From Nautilus pompilius (lineage: Eukaryota; Mollusca; Cephalopoda; Nautilida; Nautilidae), in contig JACATO010000690.1 of NCBI GenBank assembly GCA_018389105.1, forward strand, positions 62,001 to 126,000: DNA of 64,000 bases. The letters are read 5' to 3'. This document shows, piece after piece, positions 1 through 11,808 of the stretch (its first letter is position 1; each line of letters opens with the position of its first letter). The notes beneath the pieces are model-generated. The model was given only the letters and a program-made list of their open reading frames with translations, ran no database searches and was not told the origin of the DNA. A program made the translations under genes and the position numbers.

Positions 1-3000
1 CGTACATAATATTTATTACATTTTCCAAGAGAACAAACCTATGCAGTTACTCTGGAAATCAAATGTGTTTCTGTTATTATTTCTCTGATTTTTGAAGAAT
101 ATTTTTAAATTTCAAAACCAATACACACATGCATTTAATTTATCCACATTATAAGATATAATATACTTTCAAGTACACACACTAAGTTATTCTACAATTT
201 TAGACTTAATTCAAAATATAAAGAATAACAGGTTAAAACAAATCAATTAATGTCAACACAAAAAACAAAAGGCCACAGTATTTTGCCCAGGAAATCTGCT
301 TTATCATCAACTTAGATTTTTTTCTATTATTTTTGCACTTTAGCTAATAGCAACTTTTTAACACAAACATTTTTCATACTCCACCTTTAATCCAAATTAA
401 AATTATACTTAGTAGCCTGCTTTCTTGAGGTACCCTGTATCCACAGCATAAATGTAATTCACAATACCCTAATCTCCTAGCATTTTTACTCTAAATCCAA
501 TCTAAGAACATAACCTGGAACACCTTAATTTCGTTCATTCTATAGCTTAATTTAGAAACGTAACCAAGAGTACCTGTCTCTTTCCCATTGCACCCTAAAT
601 CCAAATTTAAACTACACTAATATTATTATACTACTCCTACATTAATCCATTTCTAGTACACAACATATCACCCAAAATTACAAGATAATAAATTCTCAGC
701 TTATGCTGTATACCAAAAATTAAATCTGTATTCCCCTCGCAATTGAAAACTGCAGATAATGACGGATAGTTAGTTAATTCTGAGTGATGATTTTACTAGA
801 CAGAGTTATATTCTATTGGAAGAATTAAAATGTAAAACAATACAGAGCGGTAACTTTCTTGATTTGTTAACCAAATAAAACTGCACAGTTAATAGAATTG
901 GTGGTATTTATGTTTTGAATACATCTTGCTTATTTGTAATTAAACTAAGAGAATAATCAAACCTCCAAACATGTTTTTATAAAAAAAATTCTTTGACAAT
1001 GATTTTTTTCTAATTTTGAGTCAGATATTTCCACTTCAAATTAAATACCCTCTACACCAATATATCCAAGTGAAATATTTCAAGAGAATCTGGACAACAA
1101 TAGATGATTCCGGATTTCCTATTCTGAAACAAGTCTTTGTTTGATACAGTTATTCGTAGCTGATCGAGTTTCTGGAAAGATCTATTCATTACATTATAGT
1201 GCATAACAAACAAACAATGGACGGGGGGGCAAATGTGACACTTTCCTGGTGCTTCCGAGGTCCATGAATCATTGTTTATTTATCACGTCTCATTCAAAGT
1301 AAAAATCAACACCATTTGTTTAAATTAATTTGCTTGAAAGGTATCTCACTAATTAAGAGACTACTTACTCCCTGCACTGTCCTACATTTTTTCCTTGTTA
1401 ATTAATGGTAAACCTTTCATTTTAACAACAAAGTGTTGACAAATCAGATAACAGTGTATTTGAGTGTTGCTAAAAATTATGGGAAAACCTGTGTATATTT
1501 GACAAATTGCATAAAGGATGTAGCCTTGAGATTGGGGATGTTCAAACACAACCTGGCTAAAATAGCATCACTGTGATGCCATCGAGCCAGATGTCATTTA
1601 AGCGTCCATGGTATTCAAGTTTCTCCTCTTAGGTTATGCTTTCAGTGGCAAATCTCAGAAAATACGGAGTAAGTGAATGTTCAGTTGTTTCCAGTAAAAA
1701 TCTTACCACAAACTAATAATGAAACTCGCAGACATTTTAAAAACATGTATGGATAGTCAGAAAGATTTATATATATATTATTTGAAAACTATGTTAAAAT
1801 TGAAAAGTTTATCATCCGTAAACAGGAAACATTAAGAGAATAGTGTTGCTATAAGCAGCAGCCTCTTAATTAGTGAAACACCTTTAAGAAAACTAGTTAA
1901 AACAAAAGGCAGAAAAATTCTTCAGCATGGACATGCATAGCTATCTTACAAAGAATGCACATCATTTGAACCCTCGAGTGTGTCTTGCTTCCCGTCTAAA
2001 ATGTTAAATGCAAGATTTGAGCAGTTAAAGGAAACTCAATACCACTTTCATTGGTAAAAGTTGTCAAGCAATGTTAACCGTTTTGCTGCTGCAAGGCCCA
2101 GCATTGTGGCCTGCCAAACTTGTTGCAAAACAGCCACTTTGATTTGTAAATAACAATTTTTTAAATTACATAACTTGACTTTATCTGTACCAAAACATGA
2201 TAAAAGTGCGTTTTTGACTGGTTTACTGCTAAAATAAGGTCACGGGGAGAAATTTCAATGGCAGTCGTTTATCCGCATCATCCAAACTTTTGACGAGGCT
2301 CTACCTATTTCAACACAGTTAAACTGCAATGATATTTAGCAGTAACAATACAAGCTAGCTCACAAACTTTATCTATAAACTAACTGTTCACAACAGTTGT
2401 ACTCTTGACATCTTCCCACACAACACATAGCAGGATTCTTTTCAAAAACATTTTTTTACAAATCCCGCAACAACCATTTACCATAACTCTGAGGATCAGT
2501 CTGAAGATTACAGGAAGAAAATCCATAAAGAGTAAAACAGAACAGTTTACTTATGGCCACTGGCATATAACAATCTTTTCTCTCTCGGAAGAGTTGGACA
2601 TAAACAAAGAAATGCTTTATGTCCGCTTATTTGTGTACACTATTTACTGAAAGATTAGAGCAGCACAGTGTGAAATATATATCGCAGTTATCGAGGCTTG
2701 GAAAGACCCCCCCAACCTGGATAATTGTCTACAGCTGACAAACTGTAAAACCAAGCAACCATTATTCCTCATTGCTAACGACCATAGATTACGAATCAGT
2801 ATCTTGTTTTCCATATTTATTTGTAAAGTAAATTAATACGTTTTTGCTGAAATTTACAAAGCTATTTCAAAATTTTGTAACAGAATCCAAAAGTTAACTC
2901 TATCTAAAAACAACAACAAAAATCAGGACTTTTCCCAAGTATGCAAAACCAACATTGTCCCACTGTTGGAATGATGTGGTTCAATAAATACGCTTTATAG

Positions 3001-4320
3001 CTGATTTTTGAGTATGGAACCTTGAAAGGTGTGTGTGTGTTACGCGAAGTCACAGCCTTATGACTATGGTCAGAAATTGTAAAAACTCCCAAGTAACACG
3101 TTTTTAAATAGACCAAAATCAGAAACACTCGCTTACTATTACTGGACTATCTTCCAATCTAATTGTGAGGAGAGGGGGGAACCTTCGCTGGCATCTTTTA
3201 AAAAAATACCAGTAAAAGCAGCTCCTGGTTTCAGCATTCTCTCTCAGTGCCGGGAGACTTCAATGTCGCTGTACAAACACCAGCAACTATGGAACAAGCT
3301 GGTGGTGCCATGATGTAGCATCAATAAGCTACTTCACACTTCTCTCACTCGAACTTGGCCCATTCTTTGTTACAGACACTGAGTATAATTCATCAAACGG
3401 CAATGTGTGAATTGAGAGATTACACCATGATTCTTTAATGACAAGTCCAACCAGACCCTACAATACAAGGGTATTGGGCCCATCATCACAAAGTTAAGGT
3501 CATGTAAGATCAACTGCAAAATTAACCTCGTCCTTATTAGGAAGATCCTGAAAACATCCACTGGAAAACTGGTGACATAAGTGGGAAATATCATGCCCAA
3601 AAGACATCAGCACATCCTAGGATCAATGAGAGGCATTTAAAACATTCTCTCAAAATGTTTTACAAATCAGTTTTTATACCATGTGAGTAAGGCAAGAACT
3701 ACAATACCCATGTTAGGGACAAAATGGTTTATAATAGAGTTGTAGGAAAATCTAACATGTATGAAAGAGAATTTTTACCAGTTAAGCTTTTCAGTATATA
3801 TTATAATTTCAGTTAAAGAAAACCATTCTTCTTCTTTGAGCATTTTCAGTATTTATCAAAATAGTGCTTAAAGAAAATCAGTTTTTATTTTTTTTCTTCC
3901 ACTTTCACTGTCTGAACTGATCTAGAAAGATCTCCATAAGTTGATTGTAAAATCTCTAAAATTATATTAACCTTTGTAAAAGAAAAAGGGCTTCTTACCA
4001 TTATAGTTTTAAGCTTTCAGATGTATCTTTCCTTTACTCATTCATTTAATTTTTCAATATAAGCATGCACCACAAATTTCATTATTATATTTTTAGTAAG
4101 GATATGCCAATTATCTGATGAACAAAATTTCTGTATACACAGTATCACCACCAGCAAGAAAATAAATAGATTTTGCAAAATATTTAAGAGATGGTTGAAA
4201 TCAAAAGTGTGTCATTGCAAGGAGTGCCTGCAGATATTCCATTGGCAATTTTAAAAATTAAAATAGCTCAAAAACTTTGTCTTGATTGTGGAACACGCAT
4301 GTGTTTCATATTCCTATATC
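1..4320. other. AT-rich non-coding stretch, no gene recognised
   Basis: No ORF here resembles a known protein; the longest are about 80 codons and of biased composition. A weak SINE-like scrap near 3240-3280 is listed separately. The segment lies on the 3' side of the minus-strand THUMPD3-like gene, so it could be intron, UTR or intergenic DNA; the sequence alone does not decide. Confidence 0.5.
3235..3285 (+). repeat. Possible SINE tail fragment
   Basis: The short stretch around CCGGGAGACTTCAATGTC resembles the 3' part of the SINE near 50320 (CCCGGAGATAACTTCAATGTC). No tRNA-like head is present. The match is short, so this is only a tentative truncated copy. Confidence 0.25.
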
Positions 4321-4325
4321 AGTAC

Positions 4326-4578
4326 AGATGGCATTGTGGCGCAGTGGGAACTAAGTTTGCCTGTCAATCCGTGTGTCGAGGGTTTGATCCCTGGTGGGGT
4401 TGGAGGTACGTGCTGCTGCTGAGGGCCAAAAGCCCGAAACAACTGTATAGTACTCCCCTCATCACTGACATTCACCTTGACTCTCAACCTGGAGGGGGAT
4501 GGGATCCGCCAGGTTGTAAAATGCCCTAGATACACCTCTTGAGATGCCAAACGACCTGTGGGTTATGGGACAAGTGAA
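4326..4578 (+). repeat. tRNA-derived SINE
   Basis: A pol III type 2 promoter is visible. Box A-like TGGCGCAGTGG is at 4337-4347 and box B-like GGTTTGATCCC is at 4381-4391, with tRNA-like spacing. The non-tRNA body that follows is more GC-rich than the flanks and ends near 4578 after a GTGGGTTATGGGACAAGTG block. Short ORFs on both strands here (4191-4529 plus, 4314-4550 minus) are by-products of the SINE. The family is common in animal genomes, but I cannot name this one. Confidence 0.75.
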
Positions 4579-5002
4579 ATGATATTAGTATAATGTTAAA
4601 GTCTGATTTTCACAATATAGAAAGCCAGTTAGTCCTCTACTTTTTTTTGCCTATTCATTCATTCTTAGTAATATTATCTGATTGACTAATAAAAATTTCT
4701 AATTCAAGTGTGTAATCAACCCTGAAAATTTGTAAAAATTGAGCAATAGGCTGCCATTGTAATCTTGGTTCTCTTATGGACAATACCTGTAACCCAGGTA
4801 CTCTGTATACTATAAGGGATGATTGTTGGGAGTGTTCTGTGATAAGAGTAATCTGACTTTTAGGAAAAGTAAATATCATTATTTTTACTGTAACCGAAGT
4901 TGATAGCTACCAAGAACCTTTGTTAGTGACACTAGAATATTAATTAATCACAGGTCTCGTAGAACCTATGTTATGGTTGGTCATTAGTTAACAAAATGAA
5001 TA

Positions 5003-5900
5003 ATGGTAGAGGCATCTTCAAAAAGCTTTGTATATAATTATTTTGAGAGTCAGCTACAGATGGAAAAACTGCAAAAGATATTTACAAATACCAACCTGAC
5101 CAACCATTTAAAGGTAAAACATTACAATACAGAAATACTTCAGAAGAAAAGACAAGACCCATTACCTACTTATCTTTTAACTTATAATATACCTTTTTAG
5201 TTAAACAGTGATACCAGATATGCACAATGTTATTTTTCTAAAGCATCAAAAAGATACTATAAGAAATGATAATTATAGCATTTATGACAGACATTTCATT
5301 CCTCAGCATGACTGGTCATTGGTTAGCACATGACTTGGAAAGGTGGCACAGAGGCAAACTAAATGTGGATCCATTTCCAGAATCACGAGAGACAAGTTTG
5401 GCTGGTTTGAAGAAAGTTGAAATACCTCCTCTTAGACAAAGCTGCCACTAATATTACTTTCGAAGTAATCTTGACAACTGAGGATCAGCTAAAAATGCAA
5501 CTATACTAAGGTGCTTACATAAGTATTTGGCAAATAAGAAATCCTGTATTTCCACATGCTTGGACCCCTGCTTCAAATTGAAGTTCCAAAATCAAGACAT
5601 GAATATGGATAAAATAAGGTATTGGCTGATATAAACGGAAGACAAAGAAATTAGGGGAAAAAACCCCAGTGGAATTGTAATCACAGAGTCTGATACAAGT
5701 CTTAATAATCCAGATGCTCTACAGACTTCAGCTGCTAAATCAAAAGTAGTCTATGGAAGAAATAGCAACAAGAAAACAACATCATAAATATCCCCTGCCC
5801 TGCTTTCCTGTAGAACTGGCAGCTAACTGCAGATCCCCACCAACACTGCTCTTATAGAAAAAGCTAATATCTTAACTTGCCCCTAACTACTCAGGTGTAA
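5003..5900 (+). pseudogene. Decayed hAT transposase with BED finger (ZBED1/ZBED4-like)
   Basis: Three blocks appear in the order expected for a hAT transposase. First is a BED zinc-finger remnant at 5020-5130, with FVYNYFES and a terminal HLKVKH; the CxxC pair is degraded. Second is the RNase H-like region at 5266-5450, where FLSMTGHWLAHDLE matches the S-LT-HWI-DF segment of ZBED-type transposases. Third is a stretch near 5520-5630 with LHKYLANKK and CLDPCFKL, matching the LATLLDPRFK motif. A degraded dimerisation region follows to about 5900. Stop codons separate the blocks, and no TIRs were found. It is certainly non-functional; the hAT assignment rests on motif order rather than on any single strong match. 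Confidence 0.6.
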
Positions 5901-8529
5901 AGATCTTTTGTTATAAAAGGAAAATATCCCCCACCCCTTCAAAAGCTGACACAAGACGAATGTGTGCACACCTCCATTTTCTATAAACAGTGAATGGGCC
6001 AACAAAAAACAGCCTTAGACCAGAAAGAGGTTTGACTATCAATAACAATCATTTCAAATCAGTGTTTGCAGACCATTATTGTTTTCAATACTTTGGCTTC
6101 TACATAGACATTTCAAAATCCAGATTAATACATAACTGTGTTTAACAGAAATCTATAAGCATTTGATTTCAAGTATGTTTTTGACAGGCTTTAGAAGATT
6201 CATAAATGTGTTGAATTTTGAATGTGTTTGTAAAGAACGCCATTTGCATTTTGATATTTTGGCTTTTAAGTTCACCCAGTTATGCATTAAAAAAAAAAAA
6301 AACAAAAAAACTTGAGTTACATAAACATGTGCAATCGCATTTTTAGACCAGTATTTTTTTGGGTTTCGTTTTGGCTTTCGCTTATTTATACACAGTGGCA
6401 TCAATCCTGGGGTTGGGAAGAGAAATTTGAGGATAGTTGTTGCCTCTCCACAAAACAAGATGCTGTACTCAAATTTGTATTTGTACATAAACTGTGTGTG
6501 TGTGTAGAGATGATTGAACGAATGCCTATGGGATTTACCATCTCCCCACCCTCAAACTTTAAGCTACATCAATACCCATGGTTGCGTTAATCTGGATAAA
6601 TTGATTTGTTCATAAAATTTGGGTATAATATTGAAAAAAGCAGATAAACATTATTGCAATTCTTTCTGACTAAAAAAATTTTAAGTTTTCCTTTCATTGT
6701 TAGAAAGCGTACTAATTGGCTAATTAATCAATCAGCACATACCTAATTCATAGATCTAATTTTTCATTTTAATTTTCTTCACCTGTACAAAATAATATTA
6801 TTCCCTCCATTTTAATTATCTAAAAAAATTAAGCCTATCCTTTTCTGATTCTAGAGATCTTTATTAAAGTCTGGCTAATAATAACTGCAGTTTAACCAAA
6901 ACCTATTTATAATCTGAATGTTGATTGGTTGTTTAGGCATTTATGTTCTGACCATAAAGCAGTAGTTTAGCTCGTCATCTTGACTGACTTTTTTAATCCC
7001 AGGTTTGCCAAAGCAGATGAGTTAACTGTTTGAGTGCTCATCAGCAGAATAATTTTGTCTTTGCTCAAAAATTAAAAATCACTACCTAAAGTTGTCTTTG
7101 TTTACAAATTCTAGTACATCCAATCAACAAAAGCCTTTCACACACTATTTTGGCCAAACCACCAATCAGAATGTATGTACCATCTGGTAGTCAAATTTCA
7201 TAGGTATTATGGCCACCCACACCCAACCACTTAAAGTATAACCATCTTTTTTGATTACAATTAGTGTTGAACTGAGGATCAGAAGAAATGTAACAAAGAA
7301 AGTCATACAAATCTAACTGATTAAAAACAGATTGGTAAAAATTCACCAATCTCTAAAAACGACAACACAAGAGTATAATGTTTGTAAGACTAGAAACATT
7401 TCTCAGGTTCATAGCTATTTTAAAAAGATCCATACAGAAACACAATATTTCCTTATATATTTCACTTTGCCATATTAACATACATTAGATCTAGAACAAG
7501 TGTCCTAACTAATGCTAGATGAGTTGTAATTTCTTTCTATATAACAGGATATTAAAACTACTATGATTACAGTTTTAGCCCAATTCTGCCAAACAGCTCT
7601 TCTTAATTAGAGACAATGAAATTACAATTGATTTTATGGGTGGTATCAGGCAAGACTTTCACAGATGCAGACACTAAATGTTTAGTTATCTTTTGATCTG
7701 GTCACTGATACAATAGAGGATGTCAAAAGAACTGCTTGTGTAAGTTCTGAGATAACATGGTACTGCAAATCAATTCATTTGGCAGTCAAGAGTTTTCTTC
7801 CTTCAGCTTCTGAAACAAGAAAAAGCAGCAGTTCCAAAAAAAAAAAAAAAACTTTATTTAATAAATCCGAAAAAGTTTTGTCACTTAAATGTTTCCTGAC
7901 ATTTGGATTTGTTAAACAGAAAGATTTCATTACAAGTCTCTTGTTTCCTTCTTCTGGTATTAGGTTCCATTGTGTGCAGAGTAATGTTGATATTGCTGGC
8001 TACAACCCAAAAGTTGTGTGGTGTCACACCAAGACTCTTAGGGGGCAAACAGATAGTAAATATGCTGTTGACCAATCAATAGTTCATCAGTACACTTTTG
8101 AATAATAGCACAGAAATATCTTAGTATTAAAATTCTAAGGAAAAACAACAAGCATCTAGCAAATGAGATGGTTAGAGTATAGAGATTAATCTTTACAAAT
8201 TTCTTATTTTTTATGAACATTTCAAATTCGATCATGAATTTACTGCCTCCAGAAAAGATTCTTAAATGATATAATTTAAAAACTGTGGCCCATCACTGCT
8301 TTGAATTATTCAGGTTAAAACATTCCTTTCTTCAATTTTTAAAATCTTTTACCTACCCTTTAATAAAAACGTGTTTGTGTTTTGGCGATATTCTATACTT
8401 GCCAATTCTAACAAGTATAAGCCTATAACATTTCAAAGCCATGTTTGAAAATCTTTGTTTTAAATGTATATTCTAAGTAGCTTATGATACAAAAATATAA
8501 ACTTGCTAGAATTAATTAACATGATAAAG

Positions 8530-8579
<50 letters not shown>
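8530..8579. repeat. (AAT)n microsatellite
   Basis: About 16 uninterrupted copies of the trinucleotide AAT/TAA. The tract is pure, so it is probably polymorphic. Confidence 0.95.
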
Positions 8580-8954
8580 TTCTGTTAATTCTTGGAGTTC
8601 CATAGCTTTCATTTATTTACAAATGCATAAGTGTTCCTGGCTCCAATAATACCACTTATCATCACGCACCTCAACGGTGTTCTAGAGTGATGCAAAAATC
8701 TCTTTTGCTTACACCAACACTTTGCATTTTCTGCAACTTATAATTAACTAACCCATTAAGCCTGCTAAAGCCCTTTCTTCACAATATTTAACCGTCCACC
8801 CATACTTGTATATCTTTACAACTGTCTCGCATTTTCTGTGACATCCACCAGCATCCTCATCTTCCTCTCCCTCTCTCTTTAAGGTGCAACAAATTTGTTC
8901 TCACACCTGTCAGGTACACTTTAGAAGAATCTGCTTGCATATCAATTTTTAGTA

Positions 8955-9085
8955 AAGATTTCCCTGCCAAAGTTGAAAGCGCCAGACCAACATGGTGCAA
9001 GACTACATATAACCTCACTGGTGGACAACTGCAGCAGTATGTTCCATCACCAGGGTCGTCTTTCTTGCAAGCACTAGTGCACGAG
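8955..9085 (+). repeat. SINE body fragment, no tRNA head
   Basis: The segment is alignable by eye to 50245-50345. Shared blocks are AAG.TG.AA, GTGG..CAAGA and CTGGTGGA.AACTGCAGCA, in the same order and spacing. A minus-strand ORF at 8857-9105 overlaps it and is not a gene. It is probably a 5'-truncated copy of the SINE family also seen at 33.9 kb and 50.1 kb. Confidence 0.5.
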
Positions 9086-10483
9086 AGAAAAACAACTTCC
9101 ATCAAATGTTATCCATCTTTTGAGAAATTCCAATTTTACCTGTGATGCTGAAAAAGGTTTAAAGTGGAGAAGCAGGATCAAATCTCAAATGACACACACT
9201 GGTATAGTGTAGCCACATGTCAGTTGTAAAAAAAAACCATTTTGCTTAGTCTCATTTACAAATGAATTTAGAAACATTACAATGAAATAAAAATGGATGA
9301 TATACATGTACACAAAGCACAGGAATTGGTGGGGGGGGGCCTCAAAATAGTGAATTTATGTCCAAACTCGGAGACTTAATATGCTGACGTTTTTTTTTTT
9401 TTTAATTTAACGACGAAAAATATATTTCACAAAGTTAATTTTTTCTCCTACTATTTCTCAGAGTTTGTATATAAGAAAAGGTTTAAATTTTGTAAAACAC
9501 TAAAATATAGAATTTTGGTTTTTTTTTTTTTTGCGAACACAAAATTGCCACGTTTGTGTCTGGGGGCATATCTTTTCTCTTCAATTGATGTCCTCAAGTC
9601 AAATTAGTTTCATTGATTCAAATGACAAATGCAAAAAAATAACAAACAAAAACTTTGTAATATTAAAAAAAAGAAAAAAAAGATAACCAATAAGTTTTCT
9701 TATCTGATGCAAACATTCATTCACCGAAAATGAAAAGATTTCTATAAATTTTAAAATGAAATTCTTCAAACAGAGAGCAGAGTCATACCCCAACCACCCA
9801 GAAGATTCTCACTATTTTTTAATACTGCTTTCAGCATTTTATATTAATCTTCTTCATTTGGAAAATATATAAAAAAAAACAATAAAACGAACAAATGATG
9901 ACATTTTTGCTTCATTCAATGAAGGGTTTACCTTGAACAAAATTAAAAAAGTAACATCCTACGTTAGGTTTCTTTAGAATTGTAGATTTTTGTTTTTCTT
10001 TACATTTTCCGGCAATCCTTTAAAGACATCTCTCTAAAACTCTAAAAGCCAGTGAGAATCCAAGCTTTAGTGCTACATCTATCCAAAAATCTTAACAAAA
10101 CACGAACACACACACACACACACGCAAATGTCAGAACACACTCTTAAAAAGATAATGTCACGGTGAAAGAAAGAAAAACAGACTTAAAATGGGCCTTGAG
10201 AGAAAGGAACCAATCCATCCACATATTCTCAAAAAAAAAAAAAAGAGAAAGAAAATGGGCAACTTTTGGTGAATAAATAATGGCAAACTTTAAAGGGATT
10301 TTTCAAATGCTTCGACAAATAACTAAGCAGAGAGAGAGAGGAAGAAAAAACATACACGGTATTTACTTCATCTGATATCTAATGATGGAATGCGACTGAC
10401 CACCATACTTTTGTTACATTACAAGAAGCAATGCTCACTTCATGGTAATATTTAGCATAGCTGGATTAGTGTCTGTATAACTT

Positions 10484-10505
10484 GAGAGAGAGAGAGAGAG
10501 AGAGA
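10484..10505. repeat. (GA)n microsatellite
   Basis: Eleven GA units. Similar pure GA tracts recur at 11485-11502, 21437-21452, 34462-34477 and 54425-54441. Confidence 0.95.
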
Positions 10506-11787
10506 AAACAAAACTTTCCTTCCTTCCAAGAAATGAGAAAATACTTGAAACCACCACCTTTTTGGTCCATCTTTGCTTTAATTTCATAACAGATTCCAAC
10601 AGATGTAAGAACATACAAGCAAGCAAACAGTGACCCTCATGTACTCTCTAGATTAGGCATTTAAAATTTTTTTTGTAACTTTATCTTCCAAGTACCCTGA
10701 AAATACAGTGTATTCCCCCCAAAAATGTTTTAAATAGCATGTATGATTTAGCAACATATTGTAAACATCAACAACAGTGAAAGATTTGTTTAGCTAGAGA
10801 ACAATGTCTAGTTACTTTTTCTTGTTTCAATGGATAACAAGCCTTTAATAGTATAAGTGCTTCAGGGCTAAGTTGAATGGACCAAATGCTTGCGCTACAT
10901 GATGAGACTTCTGATAAAATATGCTCCAGTTCATACGTTAGAGCATTCTAGGGACAAAGTTCAAATGAAATTTGAGGCTAGGTAACATTACAGAAATTAC
11001 ATTATAGCTGGCTTTCATTTGAACAATGATGTCAGTACAAGAGCTACTGAATGAACAATACTGTTTTTAGAACTTGGTGTGGGCATATAGGTAGAGATGC
11101 ATGCATGATGACATTTGTGAAGGAGCATTTGTCCCACTGTGGCTGCTGTTATAATCCTGCATCCATGTTTAAGAGCCTCTGGTAGCAACAAGAGAACAGC
11201 ATGTTGGTGTTTCCAGTAATTTACATGCTAATATCACAACTGCGCCTCTTTCCTCATTTTTTTTAAAACCTGATATCTAAGTATAGAATAAATCTTGATT
11301 AAATTTTGGCATTTGCTTTAGTCTTACAAAAATTTTTATAAATGTTAAAAGCAAAAGTGAGTACCAAACAGAACGATTTTAAAATTTTTTGAGCATCTTC
11401 TTGCATACTAGCGATGATGAGATGATTACGGGAAATGTAAATGCCTAGCATCTATTGCCTGGTCATTCTAATGAGAATGAGAACGAGAGAGAGAGAGAGA
11501 GATGACAGAGGTTTTTCTTTTTTATTATATTTCTGACAGACATAAATGCTCATCCAACCTGTAAACAAGTGGCAAGGGAAGTAAATGGATAGGTAACACA
11601 AAAAAACCAATATGGAATTAATCCCAACTGGTCCCTTGAGCAATGATCTGCATTGAAGTAGAATGATTTTGTGAATTGAATAAACTGGAACTTAATCCAA
11701 AATGTGCTCTCTCTTCTGGACTTAAACAGGTATGCATGAATACCTTTATATAAAAAGGGCCAAGGGACACATGGACCCATAAGATAC

Positions 11788-11808
11788 TGTGTGTGTGTGT
11801 GTGTGTGT
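11788..11808. repeat. (TG)n microsatellite followed by G-rich tract
   Basis: Ten TG units, then a short spacer and a G-rich stretch (GGGGGTGGGGGG). Simple sequence only. Confidence 0.9.

Noticed and set aside
4330-4395. A genuine tRNA gene
   Set aside because: Box A and B are present but the sequence does not fold into an obvious cloverleaf and is continuous with a SINE body.
4191-4550. 112-codon plus and 78-codon minus ORFs
   Set aside because: Both overlap the tRNA-derived SINE with pol III boxes.
6153-6590. Overlapping 111-codon minus and 92-codon plus ORFs
   Set aside because: Biased composition with a run of phenylalanines from an A-run; no homology recognised.
8530-8579. Repeat array of CRISPR type
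   Set aside because: It is a trinucleotide microsatellite with no spacers, in a eukaryotic context.
8857-9105. 82-codon minus ORF with cysteine-rich segment
   Set aside because: It overlaps a SINE body fragment shared with 50.25 kb; the cysteines do not form a known domain.
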